Shown here in pieces: positions 33,526 to 41,164 of a stretch of DNA of 42,700 nucleotides. Position 1 is the stretch's first letter. Each line of letters starts with the position of its first letter. The translations under genes were made by a program, and so were the position numbers. The stretch comes from Amycolatopsis decaplanina DSM 44594. Lineage in GTDB: Bacteria; Actinomycetota; Actinomycetes; Mycobacteriales; Pseudonocardiaceae. Under the pieces are notes generated by a model that saw only the letters and a list, made by a program, of their open reading frames with translations, was not told the DNA's origin and did not search any database. The stretch lies in contig NZ_AOHO01000062.1 of the NCBI RefSeq assembly GCF_000342005.1, positions 1 through 42,700 of the forward strand, written 5' to 3'.

Positions 33526-34620
33526 TCAGAGCTGGTTGCCGAGTTTGTACTCGCCCTGTTTCCAGGCCGGCAGTTCGCCTTCGTCCTCACCCTTGCGGGT
33601 GTAGGAGAAGCCGTCGGCGCCGATGGTGACCTCCAGTTCGCTGTCGTCGGTCCGTGCGACCACAGGCTGGGGCTTGCCGTCGAGGTCGAGCACCAGGGAG
33701 GCGTCGGTGTACCACGACGGGACCACGGGCGTGCCCCACCAGTCGCGGCGCTGGTTGTCGTGCACGTCCCAGGTGACGACCGGGTTGTCCGGGTCGCCGG
33801 TGTAGTAGTCCTGCGTGTAGATCTCGACGCGGTGCCCGTCGGGGTCGCGCAGGTACAGGTAGAACGCGTTCGAGACGCCGTGCCTGCCGGGGCCGCGTTC
33901 GATGTGGTCCGACATCCGCAGCGCGCCGAGCTTGTCGCAAATGGACAGGATGTTGTGCTTCTCGTGCGTGGCGAAGGCGACGTGATGCATACGCGGTCCG
34001 TCGCCGCCGGTCATGGCGGTGTCGTGCACGGTCGGCTTGCGGCGCATCCACGCCGCGTATGTGATGCCCTGGTCGTCCTGGATGTCCTCGGTGACACGGA
34101 AGTCGAGGTCTTCCATGTGCTTGACCGCGAGCGGGACGTCCGGGGTCACCTGGTTGAAGTGGTCGAGGCGCACCAGCGCGCCCGGCAGGTGCAGGTCGTA
34201 ACGCCAGCCGAGGCGCTCGACGTGCTGGACATCGTGGAAGAACTCGATCGGGAAGCCGAGCGGGTCCTGCACGCGCACCGAATCCCCGATGCCCTTGGTG
34301 TAGCCGTCCTCGCGGCGTTCGACCCGGCAGCCCAGTTCCGTGTAGAACGCGACGGCCTTGTCCAGGTCCTCCGGCGACCGGACACGGTAGGAGAACGCCG
34401 CGACCGCGGCGACCGGTCCCTGGCGCAGCACGAGGTTGTGGTGGATGAACTCGTCGATCGTGCGGAGGCTGACCGTGGTCTCGTCCTCGTCGGTCACCGT
34501 CAGGCCGAGGACGTCGGCGTAGAACGCGCGCGAACGCGCCAGATCGGTGACGACGAGTTCCATGTACGCGCAGCGCAGGACGTCCGGCGGCGGTGATTTC
34601 GGGGTGGGGATCGGCTTCAT
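33526..34620 (-). CDS. hpaD: Homoprotocatechuate (3,4-dihydroxyphenylacetate) 2,3-dioxygenase
   Basis: This 364-residue extradiol ring-cleavage enzyme opens 3,4-dihydroxyphenylacetate next to a hydroxyl. It has two VOC-fold halves. Metal ligands His154 (VRLDHFNQV), His213 (RMHHVAFATHEKH) and Glu266 (HRVEIYTQDYY) and acid/base His199 (TVHDTA) correspond, one residue shifted, to those of the well-studied Brevibacterium fuscum enzyme, which uses Fe(II). The related Arthrobacter MndD uses Mn(II), so the metal cannot be assigned with certainty. The ATG has AAGGATGA upstream. It lies between hpaE and hpaH in the operon. Confidence 0.96.
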   Translation of the reverse strand: MKPIPTPKSPPPDVLRCAYMELVVTDLARSRAFYADVLGLTVTDEDETTVSLRTIDEFIHHNLVLRQGPVAAVAAFSYRVRSPEDLDKAVAFYTELGCRVERREDGYTKGIGDSVRVQDPLGFPIEFFHDVQHVERLGWRYDLHLPGALVRLDHFNQVTPDVPLAVKHMEDLDFRVTEDIQDDQGITYAAWMRRKPTVHDTAMTGGDGPRMHHVAFATHEKHNILSICDKLGALRMSDHIERGPGRHGVSNAFYLYLRDPDGHRVEIYTQDYYTGDPDNPVVTWDVHDNQRRDWWGTPVVPSWYTDASLVLDLDGKPQPVVARTDDSELEVTIGADGFSYTRKGEDEGELPAWKQGEYKLGNQL

Positions 34621-34651
34621 TGCGTCATCCTTCGTGGAGGGGGAACGGGGG

Positions 34652-36157
34652 TCAGCCCTTGCCGAAGGCGGGGTTGTGCACCTCGCCGAGATTGATGTGC
34701 ACCGCCTGCTGGTCGGTGTAGAAGTCGATCGAGCGGTAGCCGCCCTCGTGTCCCAGCCCGGACGCCTTGACCCCGCCGAAGGGGGTGCGCAGATCGCGGA
34801 CGTTGTTCGAGTTGAGCCACACCATGCCCGCCTCGACGGACTGCGCGAAGTTGTGCGCCCGCTTGAGGTCGTTGGTCCAGACGTAGGCCGCGAGCCCGTA
34901 CTTCGTGTTGTTCGCGAGTTCGAGTGCCTCTTCCTCGCTGTCGAACGGCGTGATCGCGACGACCGGGCCGAAGATCTCCTCTTGGAAGATCCGCGCGTCC
35001 GGTTTGACGTCGGCGAACACCGTCGGCGCGACGTAGTTCCCGGTGGGGAAGCCGTCCGGGCGGCCGCCGCCGGCGACCAGCCTGCCCTCGGTCTTCCCGA
35101 TCTCGATGTACTTCATGACCTTGTCGTAGTGCTCGGGGTGCACCAGCGCGCCGACCTCGGTCGCGGGGTCGCTCGGGTCGCCCACCACGACACGTTTGGC
35201 CTGCGCGGCGTAGCGCTCGACGAACTCGTCGTAGATCGCGCGCTCGACCAGGATCCGGCTGCCCGCGGTGCAGCGTTCGCCGTTGAGCGAGAACACGCCG
35301 AAGATCGTCGCGTCGATCGCGGTCTCCAGGTCGGCGTCGGCGAAGACGATGGCGGGCGACTTGCCGCCCAGCTCCATCGACAGTCCTTTGAGGAACGGCG
35401 CCGCGTTCCCGAAGATGAGGCTGCCGGTGCCGCTCTCGCCGGTGAAGGAGATCAGCGGGACGTCCGGGTGCTTCACCAGCGCGTCGCCCGCGTCCTCACC
35501 GAATCCGTTGACGAGGTTGAACGCGCCCGGCGGCAGCCCGGCCTCCTCGAAGATCTCCGCCCACAGCGACGCGGAAAGCGGCGTGAACTCCGCGGGCTTG
35601 AGCACGACGGTGTTGCCGGTCGCCAGCGCGGGCGCGAGCTTCCACGACTCCAGCATGAACGGCGTGTTCCACGGTGTGATCAGCCCGGCCACGCCGATCG
35701 GCTTGCGATTGACGTAGTTGACCTGGCGGCCGGGCACCTTGTAGGTGTCGTCGGCCTGCGCGACGATCAGGTCGGCGAAGAACCGGAAGTTCTCCGCGGC
35801 CCGCCGCGCCTGGCCCAGCGCCTGCGAGATCGGCAGGCCCGAGTCGAAGCTCTCCAGCGCGGCCAGCCGCTTGTCCCGTGATTCGACGAGATCGGCGATG
35901 CGGTTCAGCACGCGCGACCGCTCGCGCGGCAGGAGCTTCGGCCAAGGTCCCTCGGTGAACGCCTTCCGCGCGGCGGCGACGGCGCGGTCGATGTCGGCCT
36001 TCTTGCCCGCGGCCGCCTGGACGTAGACCTCGTTGGTCACCGGGTCGAGCACGTCGAAGACGGCGCCGTCGGCCGAATCGGTGAGTTCGCCGCCGATGTA
36101 GTGCCGGATCCGCTCCGGGACACCGTCCGGGATCGGCCGGGGAGTCGTGCTGGTCAA
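34652..36157 (-). CDS. hpaE: 5-carboxymethyl-2-hydroxymuconate semialdehyde dehydrogenase
   Basis: This 501-residue NAD-dependent aldehyde dehydrogenase oxidises the ring-cleavage product. It has the nucleotide-binding region GVAGLITPWNTPFMLESWK, catalytic Cys296 in NGERCTAGSR, general base Glu262 in SMELGGKSPAIVF, and the C-terminal FGGVKASGLGHEGG. Substrate is assigned by position between gntR and hpaD and by close resemblance to HpaE. The start is TTG at 36157, unusual but strongly supported: GAGGAGGAA lies three to eleven bases upstream and no ATG or GTG fits the N-terminus. Inefficient TTG initiation may be balanced by the near-perfect ribosome site. The gap to gntR is 13 bases. Confidence 0.93.
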   Translation of the reverse strand: MTSTTPRPIPDGVPERIRHYIGGELTDSADGAVFDVLDPVTNEVYVQAAAGKKADIDRAVAAARKAFTEGPWPKLLPRERSRVLNRIADLVESRDKRLAALESFDSGLPISQALGQARRAAENFRFFADLIVAQADDTYKVPGRQVNYVNRKPIGVAGLITPWNTPFMLESWKLAPALATGNTVVLKPAEFTPLSASLWAEIFEEAGLPPGAFNLVNGFGEDAGDALVKHPDVPLISFTGESGTGSLIFGNAAPFLKGLSMELGGKSPAIVFADADLETAIDATIFGVFSLNGERCTAGSRILVERAIYDEFVERYAAQAKRVVVGDPSDPATEVGALVHPEHYDKVMKYIEIGKTEGRLVAGGGRPDGFPTGNYVAPTVFADVKPDARIFQEEIFGPVVAITPFDSEEEALELANNTKYGLAAYVWTNDLKRAHNFAQSVEAGMVWLNSNNVRDLRTPFGGVKASGLGHEGGYRSIDFYTDQQAVHINLGEVHNPAFGKG

Positions 36158-36170
36158 GATTCCTCCTCAG

Positions 36171-36842
36171 TCAGCGCTTAGCGCGCTCTCGAGCGTCCAG
36201 AAAGGCCTGCATGGTGGCCCAGCGGTGATTGCGCGCGGCGAATTCGATGTCGAGCGGGTCGGCCTTCTCGGAGATCAGCCGGAGGATCTCTTCGTGTTCC
36301 TCGACCGACCGGTGCGCGCGGTCGGGGACGAACGCGAACGTGGAGTCGCGCAGTCCGGACAGCCGGGTCCAGCCCTGGTGCACGAGGTCGAGGATCTGCG
36401 GGTTGGGGCAACATTCGAAGAGCAGCGCGTGGAACTGCTGGTTCAGCGCGGTGAACTCGTGCGCGTCGAAGTGGTCCAGCAGGGTGATCATCCGTTCGTT
36501 CACCCTGCGCGCCTTCGCGATGTCCTCTTCGGTCAGTCCCGGCGCGGACAACGCGGTGGCGACACCTTCGACCACGCCGAGGGTCTGCATCGCGTGGACG
36601 TATTCGTTCTGGTCCACCATCGCCACGCGCGCGCCGACGTTGCGTTCGAAGGTCACCAGCCGTTCGGCCTCCAGCCGCCGGATCGCCTCGCGCACCGGGA
36701 CGACGCTCATGTCGAGCGCGCCGGCGATCTCGGCGAGGACGAGCCGGTAGCCGGGACCGTACTCGTGCCGGGCGATCCGCTCACGCAGCCATCCGTAGGC
36801 GAGTTCGGACTTGCTGGTCGTCTTCACTGCTTCTTCTGCCAT
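36171..36842 (-). CDS. GntR-family (FadR/FCD type) regulator of the hpa genes
   Basis: This 223-residue protein has an N-terminal winged helix (ELAYGWLRERIARHEYGPGY...MSVVPVREAIRRLEAERLV) and a helical FCD ligand domain with ALNQQFHALLFECC and the late His of VEEHEEILRL, where FCD proteins bind metal and an acid ligand. It overlaps the fusion gene by 19 bases, so it is co-transcribed with the pathway. FCD-type GntR proteins often bind palindromes with a GTATAC core; such sites occur at 38355-38366 and 40516-40527, in the two divergent hpa promoter regions. It probably represses the pathway until 4-hydroxyphenylacetate or an intermediate is present. Confidence 0.88.
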   Translation of the reverse strand: MAEEAVKTTSKSELAYGWLRERIARHEYGPGYRLVLAEIAGALDMSVVPVREAIRRLEAERLVTFERNVGARVAMVDQNEYVHAMQTLGVVEGVATALSAPGLTEEDIAKARRVNERMITLLDHFDAHEFTALNQQFHALLFECCPNPQILDLVHQGWTRLSGLRDSTFAFVPDRAHRSVEEHEEILRLISEKADPLDIEFAARNHRWATMQAFLDARERAKR

Positions 36843-38329
36843 GCCTCATACCTTTCCCGCCACAACGGGTTCAGCGGGAAGAGCCCCTCGATCGGGCGGC
36901 CCTGTCCGACCTGCTCGGCGATCCAGGCGTCCTCGTCCTCCTGGACGAGCGCCGCGTCGGCGACCTCTTCGGCCAGCGCCGGCGGGATGACGATCACGCC
37001 GTCGTCATCGCCGACGATGATGTCGCCGGGCAGCACGGTGGCTCCGCCGCAGGCGACCGCGACGTCGGTGTCCCACGGCACGTGCTTGCGGCCGAGGACC
37101 GCCGGATGCGGGCCCTGCGAGAACACCGGGAGCCCGGTCGCGGCGACGGCGTCGAAGTCGCGGACCCCGCCGTCGGTGATCACCCCGGCCGCGCCGAGGT
37201 GGCGCGCACGCAGCGCCAGGATGTCCCCGAGTGTTCCGGAACCCTTGTCACCGCGAGCCTCGATGACGATCACCTCGCCAGGGCCGACCGAGTCGAAGAG
37301 GCGTTTCTGCGCGTTGTAGCCGCCGCCGTGGGATTTGAACAGATCCTCACGGTTCGGCACGAAACGCAAAGTCCGGGCCGTGCCCACGATCTTCGAGCCG
37401 GGCAGATTGGGACGCACACCGTCGATCGCGACGTTGTTCAGCCCGCGTTTGCGCAGCTGGGCGGACAAACCCGCGACGGGCGCGCGCGACAGCTTCGCGC
37501 GCAGATCTTCGCTGAGCGCGGGAGCATCCTTCTCCGCCGGCTCGACTGGGTCTTCCACGGGAGTGCCCCAAGCCTCGGCGCGCTGCTTGTCGTCGACCTC
37601 GGGCAGGCTGCCGACGTCCGAAAAGGACCGGATGCCCTGGGAAACGGTGGTGTGGAGCCGTCCGCTGCTGACGGAGGTGCCGGGAACGTCGACTTCGACC
37701 ACGACGACGTCGCCGGGGGAGACCACCGTCGACCCGGCCGGGGTCCCGGTGAGGATGACGTCGCCCGGTTCGAGCGTGAAGTGCTGGGAGAGGTCGGCGA
37801 CGAACTGCCGCAGGGGGAACAGCAGCCCGGCCGTGGTGTCCTCCTGTACCAGGTCGCCGTTCACCCAGGTGCGGACGCGCAGCGACGAGGGATCGACGCC
37901 GCGCGCGTCGATGAGGCCGGGGCCGAGCGGGGTGTAGCCGTCACCGCCCTTGGACCGGACGTTGGAGCCCTTGTCCGCGGAGCGCAGGTCGTAGAGACCG
38001 AAGTCGTTCGCGGCGGTCACCGCGGCGACGTGGTCCCACGCCTGGTCCGGTTCGACCCACCGGGCCGTGGTGCCGATGACCAGCGCGATCTCGCCTTCGA
38101 AGGCCAGCAGCTCGGTCCCCGCCGGGCGTTCGACCGTGCCGCCGGACGTGCCGATCGAGCTCGACGGCTTGAAGAAGTACGACGGGTTCGCCGGACGCCG
38201 TCCACGCTGCTCGGCCCGTGACACGTAGCTGAGATGGACGGCGATGATCTTGCCCGGCCGGGTGCCCAGCGGACCGGACCCGCGGCCAGACGGCGACGTT
38301 GCCTCGTAAGTGCCCATGTTCCCCTGCAT
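36824..38329 (-). CDS. hpaG: Fusion of FAH-type isomerase/decarboxylase (HpaG-like) and RraA/HMG-aldolase-like domain
   Basis: This 501-residue protein joins two enzymes. The N-terminal FAH domain (about 25-235) has metal motifs LLAFEGEIALVIG and TAANDFGLYDLR and the fold end GDVILTGTPAGSTVVSPGD, matching HpaG, which decarboxylates and isomerises the oxo-tricarboxylate intermediate. After an acidic, Pro/Glu-rich linker (about 245-285) comes an RraA-like domain (about 290-480) with VIEARGDKGSGTLGDILALR, AGVITDGGVRDFDAV and GDDDGVIVIPP. RraA-type proteins with these residues act as metal-dependent aldolases or oxaloacetate decarboxylases. The second domain could therefore carry the decarboxylation. 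It is the first gene of the minus-strand operon. The ATG at 38329 has AAGGG at a good distance; an ATG at 38317 is possible. Confidence 0.88.
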   Translation of the reverse strand: MQGNMGTYEATSPSGRGSGPLGTRPGKIIAVHLSYVSRAEQRGRRPANPSYFFKPSSSIGTSGGTVERPAGTELLAFEGEIALVIGTTARWVEPDQAWDHVAAVTAANDFGLYDLRSADKGSNVRSKGGDGYTPLGPGLIDARGVDPSSLRVRTWVNGDLVQEDTTAGLLFPLRQFVADLSQHFTLEPGDVILTGTPAGSTVVSPGDVVVVEVDVPGTSVSSGRLHTTVSQGIRSFSDVGSLPEVDDKQRAEAWGTPVEDPVEPAEKDAPALSEDLRAKLSRAPVAGLSAQLRKRGLNNVAIDGVRPNLPGSKIVGTARTLRFVPNREDLFKSHGGGYNAQKRLFDSVGPGEVIVIEARGDKGSGTLGDILALRARHLGAAGVITDGGVRDFDAVAATGLPVFSQGPHPAVLGRKHVPWDTDVAVACGGATVLPGDIIVGDDDGVIVIPPALAEEVADAALVQEDEDAWIAEQVGQGRPIEGLFPLNPLWRERYEAWQKKQ

Positions 38330-38338
38330 CCTCGACCC

Positions 38339-38384
38339 TTGCTTCGTATCTAATAACGTATATGATTCCGTGCCACAGTGGCAA
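38339..38384. promoter_or_regulatory. Overlapping divergent promoters and GntR-type operator of the hpa genes
   Basis: For the plus strand TTGCTT (38339-38344), 16 bases and TATGAT (38361-38366) form a good promoter. For the minus strand TTGCCA (38384-38379), 16 bases and TATACG (38362-38357) form another. The two -10 boxes overlap. AACGTATATGAT (38355-38366) lies over both and matches the palindrome ATCGTATACGAT in 10 of 12 bases. A second perfect palindrome, TGCCACAGTGGCA (38371-38383), covers the minus-strand -35. One bound repressor would silence both directions. Confidence 0.65.
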
Positions 38385-38466
38385 GGCGGTCACCGAGTGG
38401 CCTTCGCCTCGCCCGGGAATCCCTGCGGGCCGCCACTCGCGTCAGGCCTACGTCAAAGGAGTCAAG

Positions 38467-39809
38467 GTGTCGAATCCAACGCAGGATGAGCGCACGCCCG
38501 GCCGGACCGCCCCACCGTCCTCCGACCGGCGCCGGGTCGCGTTCGCGACCGTCGTCGGTACCACCGTCGAGTGGTACGACTTCTTCGTTTACGCGTCCGC
38601 CGCCGGCCTCGTCTTCGGCAAGCTCTTCTTCTCCGGCCTCGGTGCCAACAGCACCCTCGTTTCCTTCCGCTCGGCGCGTTTCTCGCAGGGCACTTCGGCG
38701 ACAAGTACGGCCGTCGCGTGGTCCTCGTGCTCACCCTGATCCTGATGGGCGCCGCGACCACGCTGATCGGCGTGCTCCCGACGTTCGACCAGATCGGCGT
38801 CCTCGCTCCGGTACTGCTGATCCTGCTGCGGATCCTGCAGGGTGTTTCGGCGGGCGGCGAATGGGGCGGCGCCGTCCTGATGGCCGTCGAGCACGCGCCG
38901 TCCCAGCGCCGCGGACTCTTCGGCGCCTCGCCGCAGATCGGCGTTCCGCTCGGCTTGCTGCTCGCTTCCGGCGTCCTGGCGCTGACCAGCCTTCTCGTCC
39001 CCGGCCAGGCGTTCCTCGACTGGGGCTGGCGGATTCCCTTCCTGCTCAGCGTCGGACTGATCCTGGTCGGCCACTACGTGCGGCGCCGCGTCGAGGAGAG
39101 CCCGGTCTTCCGGGAGATCGCCGAACGCCGTGAGCGGACCCGGACCCCGATCATCCAGCTGTTCCGCAAGCACGCCGTGCTCGTCGTGGTGGCCGCGCTG
39201 GTGTTCGCGGGCAACAACGCCGTCGGCTACATGACCACCGGTGGCTACATCCAGAACTACGCGACCAACCCGAAGGGCCCGATCGGGCTCGACCGCGGTC
39301 CAGTCCTGTGGGCGGTGACCGCGTCGGCGGCGACCTGGCTGATCTCGACGTGGGCGGCGGGCGCGGTGTCCGACCGGATCGGCAGGCGGCGCACGTACGT
39401 GGTCGGCTGGATCGCGCAACTCGCCGGCGTCGCGGTGCTCTTTCCCTTGGTGGACACCGGGAACATCGTGTTGCTGGCGCTGGGCCTGATCATTCTCAGC
39501 GTCGGGCTCGGGTTCACCTACGGCCAGCAGGCGGCGTTCTACGCGGAACTGTTCCCCGCGTCGATCCGGTTTTCCGGCGTTTCGATCTCCTACGCGCTGG
39601 GCGCGATCCTCGGTGGCGCGTTCGCGCCGACCATCGCCACCGCGCTGGTCGACGCGACCGGCACGTCGATGTCCGTGGCCGTCTATTTGGCCGGGATGAC
39701 CGTCATCGGTCTCGTCGCCACCTTGCTGCTGCGTGACCGGTCGGGAATCCCGCTCGGACCCGACCACGAAGCCGAGCAGGCGATCAGCCCGCTTCGGTTC
39801 GGTAAATAG
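38467..39809 (+). pseudogene. Frameshifted MFS (metabolite:H+ symporter) transporter of the hpa cluster
   Basis: The reading starts at GTG 38467 with an excellent AAAGGAG and gives FATVVGTTVEWYDFFVYASA then AGLVFGKLFFSGLGANSTLV in one frame. From about 38665 the homologous sequence continues in another frame: PLGAFLAGHFGDKYGRRVVLV and on to a normal C-terminus at 39809. In this family about ten residues (roughly FATFxVGFLAR) lie between SF and RPLGAF, so about 28 or 31 bases are missing, not just one. The loss removes most of membrane segment 2 and shifts the frame. Without it the protein would be a 12-segment MHS-type carrier, probably for 4-hydroxyphenylacetate or a relative. The rest of the gene is undecayed, so the event is recent or an assembly artefact. 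Confidence 0.8.
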
Positions 39810-39813
39810 TCCC

Positions 39814-39854
39814 GCCGTCCGTGACGCTCACCCGCCGAGAGCGTCACGGACGGC
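39814..39854. terminator. Bidirectional terminator between transporter and iclR
   Basis: Perfect 16-base arms (39814-39829 and 39839-39854) flank a nine-base loop. The hairpin begins five bases after the transporter stop and overlaps the last codons of the convergent iclR gene. It fits a shared terminator. Confidence 0.78.
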
Positions 39855-40517
39855 CTTCGCCGCCGCCTTGAGCCGCTCCGCGAGCTCGGCGGGGGTTCGC
39901 GTGCTGGACAGGTAGACGACCGCGAGCGCCGCGGGGTTGTGGCCGCGCAAGGGGAGCGGCACCGCCACCGAGCTCAGGTTCTCGATCACCTCACCATGGC
40001 TGTCCGCGTATCCGCGGGCGGCCACTTCGGCCACTTCCTCCGGCCGGTCTTCCGACGGCAGCTGGGAAAGGATCGCGCGGCCGGGCGCGCCCGCGGTGAA
40101 CGGATGCCTGGAACCCGGGCGCTGCGCGACGGACGCGACGGCGTGCCGGGGTTCCACGCTGACCAGGGTCACGCACTCCTCGCGGTCCATCACCGCCACG
40201 AAACACGTCATGCCGAGTTCGTTCGCGACCGCGGTCAGTTCGGGCAGCGCCGCTGCCTGCAGATCGTGTTTGATGCCCGCCGCGAGCGCGGCCAGTCGCG
40301 CGCCGAGTTCGTATTTCCCGGCAGATTCCCGGGTAAGGAGCCCGTGCTCTTCGAGTGTGCGGATGAGCCGATACGCGATCGACCGATGCACGCCGAGCCG
40401 TTCGGCGATCCGGTCGACGCTGATCGCTTCCTGTGCGTCGGCAAGGACTTCGAGTACGCGGATGCCGCGGCTGAGTGTCTGTGACGTGCTCGCGGTCTTG
40501 CGGGAGTCCGAAACCAT
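39828..40517 (-). CDS. IclR-family regulator
   Basis: This 229-residue protein has an N-terminal winged helix (SQTLSRGIRVLEVLADAQEA...RLGVHRSIAYRLIRTLEEHGL) and a C-terminal IclR effector domain with CFVAVMDREECVTLVSV, HPFTAGAPGRAILSQLP and SSVAVPLPLRGHNPAALAVV. It is divergent from hpaC-hpaB. The ATG at 40517 lies within the palindrome 40516-40527 and lacks a clear ribosome site; GGAT is nine bases upstream. Two IclR-type boxes (40531-40545, 40551-40565) precede it, so it probably controls hpaCB and itself. IclR proteins often control aromatic degradation, as activators or repressors. Its effector is unknown; 4-hydroxyphenylacetate is a good guess. Confidence 0.88.
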   Translation of the reverse strand: MVSDSRKTASTSQTLSRGIRVLEVLADAQEAISVDRIAERLGVHRSIAYRLIRTLEEHGLLTRESAGKYELGARLAALAAGIKHDLQAAALPELTAVANELGMTCFVAVMDREECVTLVSVEPRHAVASVAQRPGSRHPFTAGAPGRAILSQLPSEDRPEEVAEVAARGYADSHGEVIENLSSVAVPLPLRGHNPAALAVVYLSSTRTPAELAERLKAAAKAVRDALGG

Positions 40518-40527
40518 CGTATACGAT
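40516..40527. promoter_or_regulatory. Perfect GntR-type palindrome at the iclR start
   Basis: ATCGTATACGAT is a perfect 12-base palindrome with the GTATAC core favoured by FadR/FCD regulators. It overlaps the iclR start codon. A 10-of-12 match lies in the other hpa promoter region at 38355-38366, suggesting one regulator for both, most likely the GntR at 36171. Confidence 0.6.
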
Positions 40528-40530
40528 CCA

Positions 40531-40565
40531 TTTCGATAGTTGAACTGGCTGTTCGATTATAGAAC
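40531..40565. promoter_or_regulatory. Two IclR-type boxes 20 bases apart between iclR and hpaC
   Basis: TTTCGATAGTTGAAC (40531-40545) and GTTCGATTATAGAAC (40551-40565) share TTC-N7-GAA arms. The second extends to CTGTTC/GAACAG. Their starts are 20 bases apart, about two helix turns, so two dimers could bind one face. The GTTCGAT half-site resembles that of PcaR/PcaU-type IclR regulators. A minus-strand TATAAT (40561-40556), a good -10 for iclR, lies inside the second box. Confidence 0.6.
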
Positions 40566-40587
40566 AGGAACCGACTGGGTGGTCACG

Positions 40588-41133
40588 ATGTCACGCGAAA
40601 CCAGTTTTCCGCCGGGTTCGAGCCTCTATCGGCCTCCCTCGCAGTTCTTCCGGGGCTGTCTCGGCCGGTTCGCGACGGGTGTGGCCGTCGTGACCTTCGA
40701 TGCCACCACGGCCGACGGGACGGTGAAGCGGCACGGCTTGACGGTGAACTCCTTCACCGCGGTCTCGATGGATCCGCCGCTCGTGCTCATCTCGATCCAG
40801 CGCTCCGTGAAGAGCCACGACCTGCTCGCGGACCGCCCGTTCGCGGTCAACGTCCTCGGCGCCGAACAGGAGGCGCTCGCGATGAACTTCGCCGGCCGTC
40901 CGACTCCGGAGGGCGCACCGGTGTGGGTCGAAGGCGGCCACGCGCCACGGCTCGGTGGTGTGCTCAGCTGGTTGGACTGCACGCCGTGGGCCGCCTACGA
41001 CGGCGGCGACCACACCCTGTTCCTCGGCGAGGTGCGGGAGTTCGACTACCGCTCCGGTGACGCGCTCGGCTTCGTCAACGGGCAGTTCTCGACGATCCAC
41101 GAATCCGCGCAAGGCCACGAATCCCTGTTCTGA
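40588..41133 (+). CDS. hpaC: Flavin reductase component of 4-hydroxyphenylacetate 3-monooxygenase
   Basis: This roughly 181-residue flavin reductase-like protein supplies reduced FAD to HpaB, using NAD(P)H. It has the family motifs FRGCLGRFATGVAVVTF, HGLTVNSFTAVSMDPPLVLI, the flavin-site SIQRSVKSHDLL and the end DHTLFLGEVREFDYRSGD. The ATG at 40588 has only a weak ribosome site; the in-frame GTG at 40579 has AGGAA eight bases upstream and would add three residues, so it is a real alternative. It is the first gene downstream of the IclR boxes and is followed by hpaB 31 bases later. Confidence 0.88.
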   Translation: MSRETSFPPGSSLYRPPSQFFRGCLGRFATGVAVVTFDATTADGTVKRHGLTVNSFTAVSMDPPLVLISIQRSVKSHDLLADRPFAVNVLGAEQEALAMNFAGRPTPEGAPVWVEGGHAPRLGGVLSWLDCTPWAAYDGGDHTLFLGEVREFDYRSGDALGFVNGQFSTIHESAQGHESLF

Positions 41134-41164
41134 CAACGACGTCCATTCCGAGAAGGAGCACGAC

